This document shows, in pieces, positions 54,096 to 63,503 of a stretch of 64,000 nt of DNA; the first letter of the stretch is position 1; each line of letters opens with the position of its first letter. The notes beneath the pieces were generated by a model, which saw only the letters and a program-made list of their open reading frames with translations, did no database searches and was not told the origin of the DNA. This stretch comes from Gammaproteobacteria bacterium (lineage in GTDB: Bacteria > Pseudomonadota > Gammaproteobacteria > Burkholderiales > Thiobacillaceae), in NCBI GenBank assembly GCA_018820765.1, contig JAHJNN010000012.1, positions 248,001-312,000 of the forward strand, written 5' to 3'. The position numbers and the translations under genes were made by a program.

Positions 54096-54984
54096 GCAGG
54101 ATTCAGGGGTCGGGGGTCAGGGGTCAGGGGGGCTGCGAACGGTGGCCGACTGCCTCGGAGCCGCGAGCCGCCAACTCGTCGCTACGCTCGGGCTGGACAC
54201 GCGGACGGCGCGGCTGGAGACCCGCGTGCTGGCGGCGTTTGCCTGGAATGTCAGCCCGGCCTGGCTGATCGGGCACGACACAGATCCGCTGGCCGATGCG
54301 CACATCGCGGCGTTCGATGCGCTGCTGGTCCGCAGGCTGGCGGGCGAGCCGGTTGCCTACCTCACCGGCACCCGCGAGTTTTATGGACGCCCCTTCCATG
54401 TTTCGCCTGACGTGCTGATTCCGCGCCCCGATACCGAATTGCTGGTCGAGCTGGCGCTGGCCCGCATGCCGGACGATCAGGCCGTGGATGTGCTCGATCT
54501 CGGCACCGGCAGCGGCTGCATCGCCATCACCCTGGCGCTGGAACGCCCGCTGGCGCATGTGACGGCAGTGGATCGCTCGGCAGCGGCCCTGGCCATCGCC
54601 CGGCGCAACGCCGACACCCTCAACGCGCGGGTCGAGTTCCTGGCCAGCGACTGGTTCGACACGCTCGCCGGCCGGTATTTCGACCTCATCGTCGGCAATC
54701 CGCCCTATGTCGCCGTCGCCGATCCCCATCTGGCACGCGGCGACGTGCGTTTCGAACCCGTTTCCGCGCTGGCCGCGGGCCATGACGGCCTCGACGATCT
54801 GCGCCGCCTGACCCGCGCCGCCCGCGCCCACCTCAGGCACGGCGGCACGCTGCTGCTGGAACACGGTTACGATCAGGCGGACGCCGTCCAGGCCTTGTTG
54901 CGGGAGAGCGGGATCCCTCAGCCCCGTAGCTGGGCCGATCTGGCGGGGATACTGCGCGTCAGCGGTGGTGAACTGTCGGAATAA
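54088..54984 (+). CDS. prmC: Release factor glutamine methyltransferase
   Basis: 298 residues from GTG 54088; GTG 54142 gives 280 residues and a better match to family N-termini. The SAM-binding motif [17 protein letters not shown] and the Gln-binding NPPYV are present, with [20 protein letters not shown] before. It N5-methylates the GGQ glutamine of RF1/RF2. The sequence between the two starts is a G-run repeat (54106-54132) not expected in a PrmC, so the start is uncertain. Confidence 0.94.
   Translation: MNKQDSGVGGQGSGGLRTVADCLGAASRQLVATLGLDTRTARLETRVLAAFAWNVSPAWLIGHDTDPLADAHIAAFDALLVRRLAGEPVAYLTGTREFYGRPFHVSPDVLIPRPDTELLVELALARMPDDQAVDVLDLGTGSGCIAITLALERPLAHVTAVDRSAAALAIARRNADTLNARVEFLASDWFDTLAGRYFDLIVGNPPYVAVADPHLARGDVRFEPVSALAAGHDGLDDLRRLTRAARAHLRHGGTLLLEHGYDQADAVQALLRESGIPQPRSWADLAGILRVSGGELSE
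54106..54132 (+). repeat. G-run direct repeat (possible G-quadruplex) at the prfA-prmC junction
   Basis: Four G-runs of 4, 5, 4 and 6 (54106-54109, 54112-54116, 54120-54123, 54127-54132) are separated by TC, TCA and TCA. This meets the simple G-quadruplex pattern on the mRNA-like strand, placed between two candidate prmC starts. Confidence 0.85.
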
Positions 54985-55066
54985 TTTACACAGCCGCACG
55001 CTGGATCGTGGCGAGTCCCGCCGAAAGCGAAACAAGACGGGGGATACAGGCGGAACCGGCCGACAT

Positions 55067-55082
55067 TGGTTCGATTCTTGCT
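55067..55082 (+). promoter_or_regulatory. Candidate sigma-54 promoter of the HPr-rel-A cluster
   Basis: TGGTTCGATTCTTGCT matches the -24/-12 consensus TGGCACG-N4-TTGCW at all but two positions. It keeps the GG and GC elements with 10 nt between them. Predicted transcription would start about 33 nt before the ATG at 55126. No activator site was identified. Confidence 0.55.
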
Positions 55083-55125
55083 ATAAAATCTGGGTACAGA
55101 AATCAAACGATTATCGAGGCTTGCC

Positions 55126-55806
55126 ATGTCCGATCACGCACCCGAATCCAGCAACACCCCGCCTGAGGCCACGCAAGACGACGCGATCGACCAATCACGC
55201 CGCAAGCTGAACGGCGCCGCGCTGGGCGTTGCGGCGGTTTTCACGCTCGCAAGCCGGCCGGTGTGGGCCAATCAGTGCAGCATTTCAGGCATGGCGTCCG
55301 GCAATCTGTCCGCGCCCAAGGTGGCATGCGGGGGCTGTACGCCCGGATACTGGAAAGTGTGCCAACACCTGGATTCATGGGGCCCAACCGGCTTCACTCC
55401 CACCGATACGTTCAACACTGTATTCGGCGTCTCCAATTACGTGGATTGCAATGGCACGCCCTATACCCTGCTTGACGTGATGTATTTAAATGGCGGCCGT
55501 CGTGTTTGTGGCTTGTCAATTCCCGGCAACGGGAATGGGAACGACCCCAACAACCAACCCGCCAACCCCGGCGGCCCTCCCGCAGACTGTAGCCAAGGCA
55601 ACGCCTTCGGCGACCTGGGCGGCGACCCCATCTCGGAAAACCTCGGCTACCACGCGGTTGCCGCCTTGCTCAGTGCTGCGCATCCGAGCGTTAACTACGG
55701 ATACACATCCGGCGAAATCATCGACCTGTTCAAGGACAACCTGTATCGCCCGGAAGAATTGAAGACAACGCTGGACATGCTGAACAATCGCGGTTGCCCG
55801 CTTTGA
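55126..55806 (+). CDS. Cys-rich exported protein of unknown function (candidate Tat substrate)
   Basis: 226 residues. QSRRKLNGAALGVAAVFTLAS at about 24-43 looks like a twin-arginine signal, with cleavage near VWA-NQ. The mature part has eight cysteines (51, 68, 71, 79 and four later, the last in RGCPL). It also has CGGCTPGYWK, a motif seen in secreted metazoan- and bacterial-type structural proteins, and a Gly/Asn/Pro-rich middle. No enzyme motif was found. It is first in an operon with PqqD-like, kinase and nucleotidyltransferase genes, so it may be their substrate. No PEP-CTERM tail. Confidence 0.7.
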   Translation: MSDHAPESSNTPPEATQDDAIDQSRRKLNGAALGVAAVFTLASRPVWANQCSISGMASGNLSAPKVACGGCTPGYWKVCQHLDSWGPTGFTPTDTFNTVFGVSNYVDCNGTPYTLLDVMYLNGGRRVCGLSIPGNGNGNDPNNQPANPGGPPADCSQGNAFGDLGGDPISENLGYHAVAALLSAAHPSVNYGYTSGEIIDLFKDNLYRPEELKTTLDMLNNRGCPL

Positions 55807-55814
55807 CCTGATCC

Positions 55815-56087
55815 ATGACCCACGCTTCGCCGACTCCCTCACGCCTGTCGAAAAGCTGGGGGGACGAACAGGTCATTTATGACGCGGCATCGGGCGACAC
55901 CCATTACCTGAAGCCGCTGACTTTGGCGCTGTACCAGACCTGCCGTGACCACCCCGGTTTCACCTCGGCCGAGCTTGCTGCCGCGCTGGCAGCCCGACTC
56001 AACGTCCCGAATACGCCGCAACTCATGGAATTGACCGACGATACGCTCAACAGTCTGCGCAAGACCGGCCTGCTGGAATCCGCATGA
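55815..56087 (+). CDS. PqqD-like protein of the HPr-rel-A system
   Basis: 90 residues with the PqqD-type winged-helix pattern (QVIYDAASGDTHYLKPLTLALYQ in parts, LTDDTLNSLRKTGLLES). PqqD proteins bind precursor peptides for modifying enzymes. It starts 8 nt after the exported protein gene and overlaps the kinase start by 4 nt (ATGA). The family identification is from pattern; the partner is probably the upstream product. Confidence 0.8.
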   Translation: MTHASPTPSRLSKSWGDEQVIYDAASGDTHYLKPLTLALYQTCRDHPGFTSAELAAALAARLNVPNTPQLMELTDDTLNSLRKTGLLESA

Positions 56088-57004
56088 AACTGCTGCAACT
56101 GCCCCACGCCGAGCTGCGTCGGCAGTTGGCCGGCGCCGGCATATGGATGCGCACCGGGCCGTTTTCGCTCAGGTTGCAGTCGCGCATCCCGTTCGTGGCG
56201 GAAGGCCTGGTCGAGCTTTACGGCCAGTTCGAGGTGCGCAGCGTGCACGAGGCCTTTGCTGACTTTCATGTATCGGTCAACCCGCCGGCCAGCCTGCGGC
56301 GCTGGCTGCGGCCCCAGGCCGCGTTTTCGTTCGACGGCAAGCAGCCCTTCAAGCCGCTGCCGCGCGACCAGGCGTTTCCGATGCTCGAATGGGGGCTCAA
56401 CTGGTGCGTATCGACCCAGGCACATCAATACCTCATCGTCCACGCCGCCGTGGTCGAGAAAAACGGGCTGGCGGCCATCCTGCCCGCGCCGCCCGGCTCC
56501 GGAAAAAGCACCCTGACGGCGGGGCTCGTGCTGTCGGGCTGGCGCCTGCTGTCGGACGAACTCACCCTGATCGACCGCAAGACCGGCCTGATCCAACCGC
56601 TGCCGCGGCCCGTCAGCCTGAAAAATCAGTCGATCGACGTCATTCGCCAGTTTTCCCCGGATGCCTACATCAACCGCGCCTCGCATGACACCGTCAAGGG
56701 CACAGTCGCGCATATGCGTCCGCCGCGCGCCAGCGTGCTGCGCCAGTATGAAACGGCGCGCCCGGGCTGGGTGATTTTCCCCAAATGGGAGGCCGGCGCG
56801 CCGGCCACCCTCACCCCGCGTTCGCGGGCGCAGACCTTCATGTTTCTGGCGCAGAACGCATTCAACTACAGCCATCTGGGCGCCGACGGCTTCCGCGTCG
56901 GCACGGCGCTGATCGACCAGACGGCCTGCTACGATTTCCGCTACGGCGCATTGGACGAGGCCATCGCCACCTTCGATGGCCTGGCCGAGCGACGCAGGTC
57001 CTGA
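56084..57004 (+). CDS. HprK-related kinase A
   Basis: 306 residues. The P-loop PAPPGSGKSTL is at 135-144, with VHAAVVEKNG before it and WRLLSDELTLID after, the order of HPr kinase/phosphorylase. Similarity stops at the kinase core; the N-terminal 100 residues differ. It lacks a visible HPr partner gene. The kinase may act on the exported protein before export, or on a small molecule. Confidence 0.8.
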   Translation: MKLLQLPHAELRRQLAGAGIWMRTGPFSLRLQSRIPFVAEGLVELYGQFEVRSVHEAFADFHVSVNPPASLRRWLRPQAAFSFDGKQPFKPLPRDQAFPMLEWGLNWCVSTQAHQYLIVHAAVVEKNGLAAILPAPPGSGKSTLTAGLVLSGWRLLSDELTLIDRKTGLIQPLPRPVSLKNQSIDVIRQFSPDAYINRASHDTVKGTVAHMRPPRASVLRQYETARPGWVIFPKWEAGAPATLTPRSRAQTFMFLAQNAFNYSHLGADGFRVGTALIDQTACYDFRYGALDEAIATFDGLAERRRS

Positions 57005-57007
57005 ATC

Positions 57008-58105
57008 ATGCGTCCGCCGTCACGCGATCTGCTTTCCCGCACCCTGCGTCTGCCCGATGCCGTCACCCGCTTTTCCATGAGCGATTGGGACCTGCTGATA
57101 CGCCAGGCGCGGGCGGCGGGCCTGCTGGCGCGGCTGGCGCACTGCTTTCGCCAGCACGGTCTGATGGACGCCCTGCCGACCTACGTCCGCTGGCACTTCG
57201 ACGCCGCCGAGACGCTGGCCAACAAGCAGCGGCTGGCCGTGTTGTGGGAATTGAAACAGCTGCGCGACGCGCTGGCGGATTTCGACGGTCCGCTGATCGT
57301 GCTCAAGGGCGCAGCGTACGTTGCCGCCGGGCTACCCGCGGCAGCGGGTCGCCTGTTCAACGATATCGACATTCTGGTGCCGCGTGAATACCTGCCGCAG
57401 GCCGAATCCTCGCTCATGCTGGCGGGTTGGCATGCCACCGGCCTGTCGGAATACGACAAGCGCTACTACCGCCGCTGGATGCACGAACTGCCGCCGCTGC
57501 AGCATGTCCAGCGCGACACCGTGATCGATGTGCATCACGCCATCCTACCCGACACGGCACGCTACCATCCCGATTCCGCCAAGCTGCGCAGCCGCGCTGT
57601 GGCGGTGGATGGCCAGCCGGGCATCCATGTGCTGGCGGTGGAAGACCGTGTCCTGCATTCGGCCACGCATCTGTTTCACGACGGTGAACTGCCGCATGGC
57701 CTGCGCGACCTGACCGATCTCGATCTGCTGCTGCGCGATGCCGGTGCGGACCGCGATTTCTGGCTGCGGCTGACCGCGCGCGCCGACGAGTTGCAGCTCA
57801 GCCGCTCGTTGTTCTATGCCGTGCGCTATCTGCGCCATTTTCTCGATACGCCGATACCCGACAGCGCGATGGCCGCCCTGGATGCCGCCGCGCCCAGTCG
57901 CGCCACGCTCGCGCTGATGGACCGCATCTTCACCCGCGTGCTCGCGCCCGACCATGCGAGCTGCGCGGATGCTTTCACCCCGACCGCGCGTCTGTCCGCT
58001 TTCGTGCGCGCCCACTGGTTGCGCATGCCTGCGCATCTGCTGATTCCGCACCTGTTCCACAAGGCCTTCATCAGCCCTTATCAGCGCACCCCAAAAGCGG
58101 CTTGA
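57008..58105 (+). CDS. Nucleotidyltransferase-fold protein of the HPr-rel-A system
   Basis: 365 residues. Motif LKGAAYVAAGLPAAAGRLFNDIDILV (in parts) around residues 98-124 gives the Lys-Gly and Asp-x-Asp of the NTP_transf_5 fold, followed by VIDVHHAI and long helical segments. It could nucleotidylate a protein or carrier. It begins 3 nt after the kinase stop; the grxD promoter starts inside its last codons. Confidence 0.8.
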   Translation: MRPPSRDLLSRTLRLPDAVTRFSMSDWDLLIRQARAAGLLARLAHCFRQHGLMDALPTYVRWHFDAAETLANKQRLAVLWELKQLRDALADFDGPLIVLKGAAYVAAGLPAAAGRLFNDIDILVPREYLPQAESSLMLAGWHATGLSEYDKRYYRRWMHELPPLQHVQRDTVIDVHHAILPDTARYHPDSAKLRSRAVAVDGQPGIHVLAVEDRVLHSATHLFHDGELPHGLRDLTDLDLLLRDAGADRDFWLRLTARADELQLSRSLFYAVRYLRHFLDTPIPDSAMAALDAAAPSRATLALMDRIFTRVLAPDHASCADAFTPTARLSAFVRAHWLRMPAHLLIPHLFHKAFISPYQRTPKAA

Positions 58106-58129
58106 CGCCGATCGCGGCGTGGGTATAAT
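58102..58129 (+). promoter_or_regulatory. Sigma-70 promoter of grxD
   Basis: TTGACG (58102-58107) and a perfect TATAAT (58124-58129) are separated by 16 bp. The -35 box overlaps the stop of the preceding gene. The predicted start lies about 30 nt before the grxD ATG. Confidence 0.85.
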
Positions 58130-58169
58130 TCCCGAGTATTCCAGTCAAGTATTGTTCAGGAGCATTGAG

Positions 58170-58490
58170 ATGACCGCGCTAGACCGCATTCGCGAACAAG
58201 TCACCAACAACACCGTCGTGCTGTACATGAAAGGCACGCCCCAGTTTCCGCAGTGCGGCTTTTCGTCGCGCGCGGCACAAGTGCTGCAGGCCTGCGGCGT
58301 CAAGGATTTTCTGGCGGTGAACGTGCTGGCCGATCCGGAGATTTTCGAGAATCTGAAGCACTACGCCAACTGGCCGACCTTCCCGCAGCTCTACATCAAG
58401 GGCGAGCTGATCGGCGGCTCCGACATCATGATCGAGATGTACCAGAAGGGCGAAATCCAGAAGTTGCTGGAAGAAGCACAAGCCGCCTGA
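58170..58490 (+). CDS. grxD: Monothiol glutaredoxin (Grx4 type)
   Basis: 106 residues from the ATG at 58170, with AGGAG upstream. The CGFS active site is at 29-32 (QFPQCGFSSRA), followed by WPTFPQLYIKGELIGGSDIM. It binds a bridging [2Fe-2S] cluster with glutathione and delivers Fe-S clusters, useful in a cell making many Fe-S sulfur enzymes. Monocistronic, with its own promoter and a strong terminator. Confidence 0.96.
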   Translation: MTALDRIREQVTNNTVVLYMKGTPQFPQCGFSSRAAQVLQACGVKDFLAVNVLADPEIFENLKHYANWPTFPQLYIKGELIGGSDIMIEMYQKGEIQKLLEEAQAA

Positions 58491-58502
58491 ACGGCCTCAC
58501 CT

Positions 58503-58536
58503 AAAAAAGAAGCCGACCAGGGTCGGCTTCTTTTTT
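58503..58536. terminator. Bidirectional rho-independent terminator between grxD and ntrC
   Basis: GAAGCCGACC (58509-58518) pairs perfectly with GGTCGGCTTC (58521-58530) across a 2-nt centre, flanked by AAAAAA and TTTTTT. Confidence 0.93.
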
Positions 58537-58551
58537 GTCCAAATCGGCGAA

Positions 58552-59964
58552 TCACGCCCCCTCTTCGGGCCCCGCATCCATCCCCAGTTCGTGGATCTTG
58601 CGCGTCAGCGTGTTGCGTCCCCAGCCGAGCAGATGTGCGGCCTCGATGCGGCGCCCGCCGGTGTGACGCAGCGCCACTTCGATCAACGTCTTTTCGTAAG
58701 CCTGGGTGAGCTCGTCGAGGATCGCCGCCTCGCCGCGCGACAGCCGCGCGCTCGCCTCGACTGCCAGGCTTTGCAGCCAGTCGCCACTTTGCGCTGCCAC
58801 ATTGCCCTGCATCAGATCGGCCGGCAGATCGCCGACTTCGACCGCCTGGCCCGGCGCCATCACCGTCAGGTAATGACAGACGTTTTCAAGCTGGCGCACG
58901 TTGCCGCTCCACGGCAGATTAACCAGGGTCTTCATCGCGCCCTCCGACACGCCCTTGGCCTCCATCCCCAGCTCGCGCGCGCTCTTCTGCATGAAGTGGC
59001 GCACCAGCAAAGGGATGTCCTCGCGCCGCTCGCGCAACGCCGGCAGGCGCAGGCGGATCACATTCAGCCGATGGAACAGGTCCTCGCGGAACAGGCCTTC
59101 GCGCACCCGCACTTCAAGATCCTGGTGAGTGGCGGCAATCACCCGCACGTTGACCTTGATCGGCGTGTGCCCGCCGACCCGATAGAACTGGCCGTCCGAC
59201 AGCACGCGCAGCAGGCGGGTCTGCAGCTCGGCCGGCATGTCACCGATCTCGTCGAGGAAGAGGGTGCCGCCGTCGGCCTGCTCGAAGCGGCCGCGCCGCT
59301 GTGCCGCGGCGCCGGTGAAGGCGCCGCGTTCGTGGCCGAACAGTTCGGATTCCAGCAGGTCCTTCGGAATGGCGGCGGTGTTGAGCGCAATGAACGGCCC
59401 GCTGGCGCGCGGGCTGTGCCGATGCAGGGCGCGCGCGACCAGTTCCTTGCCGCTGCCCGATTCGCCGGTGATCAGCACGGTGGCATGCGACTGCGAAAGA
59501 CGACCGATGGCGCGGAACACTTCCTGCATCGCCGGCGCCTGGCCCAGCATCTCGGTCATCGGCGCCTCGCTCGGCGCGGGCGTGTCGCGGCTGGCACTTT
59601 CGGCCAGCGCGCGGCGCACCAGTTCAAGCGCCTGGTCGACGTCGAACGGTTTCGGCAGATATTCGAACGCACCGCCCTGGAAGGCCGCCACCGCGCTGTC
59701 GAGATCGGAATAGGCGGTCATGATGATGACCGGCACCTTGGGCAGGCGCTCCTTCAGCGCCTGCAGCAGTTCCAGGCCGGACACGCCCGGCATGCGGATG
59801 TCGGACAGCACCACGGAAGGCGTGCCGCGCTCCAGCTCGCGCAGCGCGTCGCTGGCCGAACTGAAGGTCATGCACGGAATGTCCTCGCGCAGCAGGGCTT
59901 TTTCGAGCACCCAGCGGATGGAACGGTCGTCGTCGATGATCCAGACACAGCTTGGTTTCGGCAT
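58552..59964 (-). CDS. glnG: Nitrogen regulation response regulator NtrC
   Basis: 470 residues from the ATG at 59964. Receiver domain with VWIIDDDRSIRWVLEKAL and Asp55 in VVLSDIRMPG. AAA+ domain with GESGSGKELVARALH, the sigma-54-contacting GAFTGA loop, and FLDEIGDMP. A Fis-type C-terminal helix-turn-helix (GGRRIEAAHLLGWGRNTLTRK) completes it. It activates sigma-54 promoters under nitrogen limitation; a likely target is glnA in this window. It starts 5 nt after ntrB. Confidence 0.96.
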   Translation of the reverse strand: MPKPSCVWIIDDDRSIRWVLEKALLREDIPCMTFSSASDALRELERGTPSVVLSDIRMPGVSGLELLQALKERLPKVPVIIMTAYSDLDSAVAAFQGGAFEYLPKPFDVDQALELVRRALAESASRDTPAPSEAPMTEMLGQAPAMQEVFRAIGRLSQSHATVLITGESGSGKELVARALHRHSPRASGPFIALNTAAIPKDLLESELFGHERGAFTGAAAQRRGRFEQADGGTLFLDEIGDMPAELQTRLLRVLSDGQFYRVGGHTPIKVNVRVIAATHQDLEVRVREGLFREDLFHRLNVIRLRLPALRERREDIPLLVRHFMQKSARELGMEAKGVSEGAMKTLVNLPWSGNVRQLENVCHYLTVMAPGQAVEVGDLPADLMQGNVAAQSGDWLQSLAVEASARLSRGEAAILDELTQAYEKTLIEVALRHTGGRRIEAAHLLGWGRNTLTRKIHELGMDAGPEEGA

Positions 59965-59969
59965 GATAT

Positions 59970-61043
59970 TCAGACAGGCAAGGGAAGAAAAATTGAAAAC
60001 ACGGTGCGGCCGGGGCGGCTTTCGCAATCGATGGTGCCGTGGTTTTGCGCGACCAGGGTCTGCGCGACGGCGAGCCCGAGCCCGCTGCCGCCTTCGCGCC
60101 CGGACACCAGCGGATAGAAAATCTGTTCGCGGATGTCCTCGGGAATGCCGGGGCCGTTATCGATGATCTCGACGCGCAGCCCCAGCTGGTAGCGGCGGCT
60201 TTCCAGCGTGATCTGCCGCGCCACCCGGGTCTTGAAAACGATCTCGCCCTGGCCGTGCCCATGCCCGTTACCGTGCATTGCCTGCACGGCATTGCGCGCG
60301 ATGTTGAGGGTGGCCTGGATCAACTGCTCGGCGTCAGCACGGATTTCCGGCAGGCTGATGTCATAGTCGCGGCGCAGCGTCACGCTCGGCGTTTCGGCCA
60401 GAATCAGGCTGCGGACGCGCTCCAGCACTTCGTGGATATTTACTGCACCAAAACGGGGCATGCGGTGCGGCGTCAGCAGACGCTCCATCAGCGACTGCAG
60501 CCGGTCCGATTCCTTGATGATGACCTGCGTGTATTCGCGCAGGCTTTCGCGCGGCAGTTCGTGTTCCAGCAATTGCGCGGCGCCGCGAATGCCGCCGAGC
60601 GGATTCTTGATTTCGTGCGCCAGGTTGCGCAGCAGTTCGCGGTTGGCTTCCTGCTGCAGGCGCGCCTGCTCCAGGCGGGCGATGCGCAATTGCGGGTCGA
60701 CCGCGCGCATTTCGATCAGCACCGCATGCGGCGTTTTCTCCAGAGGAGAGATACTGCATCCGAGACGGATCGGCGGATGTGTGCTGACCGCGACGTCGAG
60801 CTCGTATTCGATTACGGTTTCCTGCTCGCTGCGCGCGGTGCGTATCGCTCCCAGCAAATCCGGGCTGCGCTCGAAGATCTCGGCGATGGGTTCACCGAGC
60901 AGCAGCACGCCCGATACGCCGAGCAAGGTTTCGGCCGCAGGATTGACATACAGGATGCGGTCATCGGCATCGAGCACCAAGGCGCCGGTGGACAGGCAAT
61001 CAAGTCCGGAGAACTCGGTGGGGAAAGGCGATGTCATGCTCAT
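59970..61043 (-). CDS. glnL: Nitrogen regulation sensor kinase NtrB
   Basis: 357 residues from the ATG at 61043 (61037 also possible). PAS domain near the N-terminus (GALVLDADDRILYVNPAAETLLG in parts), H-box NLAHEIKNPLGGIRGAAQLLE (in parts) and an HATPase domain (IDNGPGIPE, REGGSGLGLAVAQTLV). Cytoplasmic, controlled by PII in relatives. Operon ntrB-ntrC. Confidence 0.95.
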   Translation of the reverse strand: MSMTSPFPTEFSGLDCLSTGALVLDADDRILYVNPAAETLLGVSGVLLLGEPIAEIFERSPDLLGAIRTARSEQETVIEYELDVAVSTHPPIRLGCSISPLEKTPHAVLIEMRAVDPQLRIARLEQARLQQEANRELLRNLAHEIKNPLGGIRGAAQLLEHELPRESLREYTQVIIKESDRLQSLMERLLTPHRMPRFGAVNIHEVLERVRSLILAETPSVTLRRDYDISLPEIRADAEQLIQATLNIARNAVQAMHGNGHGHGQGEIVFKTRVARQITLESRRYQLGLRVEIIDNGPGIPEDIREQIFYPLVSGREGGSGLGLAVAQTLVAQNHGTIDCESRPGRTVFSIFLPLPV

Positions 61044-61075
61044 GCACTCAAGTGAAGCACTGATTGTGCCAGAGC

Positions 61076-61235
61076 GTGGTTGTTGACGCTTTAGCGTCTT
61101 TACAACCACGGCCTACCCCTTGCGGGTGGAGCGTGGTTGTCGACGCATACGACTCCACACGCGCTTCAGCGCGTAGTGGATCGGAGTCCTTTAGGGCTTT
61201 AGCGTCCTACAATCACGGCCTACTCCTTGCGGGCA
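61076..61235. repeat. Intergenic palindromic repeat pair, second copy interrupted by a nested palindrome
   Basis: Copy 1 (61076-61109) folds as GTGGTTGT ... GACGC-TTTA-GCGTC ... ACAACCAC and continues GGCCTACCCCTTGCGGG. Copy 2 starts GTGGTTGTCGACGC at 61133. It is split by a segment with GACTCC ... GGAGTC and CGCGC-TTCA-GCGCG inverted pairs, then resumes as GCTTTAGCGTCCTACAATCAC (61196-61216, in parts) and GGCCTACTCCTTGCGGG. Confidence 0.8.
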
Positions 61236-61240
61236 GGCGC

Positions 61241-61711
61241 TTACTTCAGATTGGCAAGTTCGCGCTGGATGGAGACGATGTTCTGTTCGTGCTGCTGCAC
61301 ACTGGCGCGCAGCTTGTTCACGCGATTGCGATAGCTCGCGTCGGCCGCGCGCTCGCCGGGCTGCAGGCGCTCGCCCAGCGCCAACTGGCGGCGAGCCTCC
61401 TCGGCATTGCGGCGCTCGCCGTCGATTTCATCCTGCAATACCTGGCGGCGAACATCGTCGCGGCGCTTCTGCGTGCCGGCGTCGATTCGTGGAAAATCCG
61501 CCGGGCTGGGATTGTAGGATGCGCGCCTGGGCGTTTTTCCACCGGCTGGCAATTGTGTCGGCGCGCCCGGCAGATCGATGCGCTTGGCCCCTTTGCGGTA
61601 CACGTCGGTGAACGTCACCTGGCCATTCTCATCGACGTATTTATAGATTTCCGCCTGCGCGGGCGCAGCCAGAATCAGGCACAGTAGGAAAGGCAAACGG
61701 AGGTTGTGCAT
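61241..61711 (-). CDS. DUF4124-domain exported protein
   Basis: 156 residues. Signal peptide MHNLRLPFLLCLILAAPAQA, then the DUF4124 core EIYKYVDENGQVTFTDVYRKGA, a basic Pro/Ala linker, and a C-terminal coiled-coil-like part (RRQVLQDEIDGERRNAEEARRQLALGERL in parts). Probably periplasmic. The function of the family is unknown. The gene precedes ntrB in the same direction, but a repeat-rich spacer separates them. Confidence 0.88.
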   Translation of the reverse strand: MHNLRLPFLLCLILAAPAQAEIYKYVDENGQVTFTDVYRKGAKRIDLPGAPTQLPAGGKTPRRASYNPSPADFPRIDAGTQKRRDDVRRQVLQDEIDGERRNAEEARRQLALGERLQPGERAADASYRNRVNKLRASVQQHEQNIVSIQRELANLK

Positions 61712-61781
61712 GGGATCGAGTGTAGCGTTCCCGTTTGATAACGGTCAAAACCCGGCGATCTTGACGGCCGCCAAGCCGGCA

Positions 61782-61808
61782 ATAAAAAGGGGCGGCCGAA
61801 GCCGCCCC
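61782..61808 (-). terminator. Rho-independent terminator of glnA
   Basis: Read on the minus strand, GGGGCGGC-TTCG-GCCGCCCC is followed by TTTTTATT. It lies 20 nt after the glnA stop. Confidence 0.92.
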
Positions 61809-61827
61809 CATCCTGCACACGCCGGAT

Positions 61828-63237
<1,410 letters not shown>

Positions 63238-63310
63238 GCTGAATCTCCTCAAACTGAAATAGACAAAAATAGACGACACCAAGCCGTAGTGTCGCAATGA
63301 ACCGAAACTT

Positions 63311-63326
63311 AGCAGCAACCGTGCCA
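63311..63326 (-). promoter_or_regulatory. Sigma-54 promoter of glnA
   Basis: Minus-strand TGGCACGGTTGCTGCT matches TGGCACG-N4-TTGCW with one mismatch and correct GG/GC spacing. Transcription would start near 63300, leaving a leader of about 60 nt. Confidence 0.8.
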
Positions 63327-63400
63327 TGGGCAAAACCGGGCTTGAATCATTGTGCCACAAGGCCGATGCGGCAGGGTAGGAGAGAACGCGATTCAGTCAA

Positions 63401-63447
63401 TGCACCTTAAACGTGCACCACATTATCTTGTGCACTGATTTAGTGCG
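63401..63447. promoter_or_regulatory. Two NtrC-type enhancer sites upstream of glnA
   Basis: TGCACC-TTAAA-CGTGCA (63401-63417) and TGCACT-GATTT-AGTGCG (63431-63447) each match TGCACY-N5-RGTGCA at 16 of 17 positions. Centres are 30 bp apart, about three helical turns, and roughly 110-140 bp upstream of the predicted glnA start. Confidence 0.82.
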
Positions 63448-63503
63448 AATTGCATCGATTCAGGGCTTTCATATACTGAAATGACAATAATTCAGGATCC
63501 ATC

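Noticed and set aside
55066-55089. Sigma-70 promoter from TTGGTT and TATAAA
   Set aside because: The spacing is only 10 bp; the sigma-54 reading of the same DNA fits better.
55126-55806. PEP-CTERM or LPXTG sorting signal on the exported protein
   Set aside because: The C-terminus ends RGCPL, with no hydrophobic helix or basic tail.
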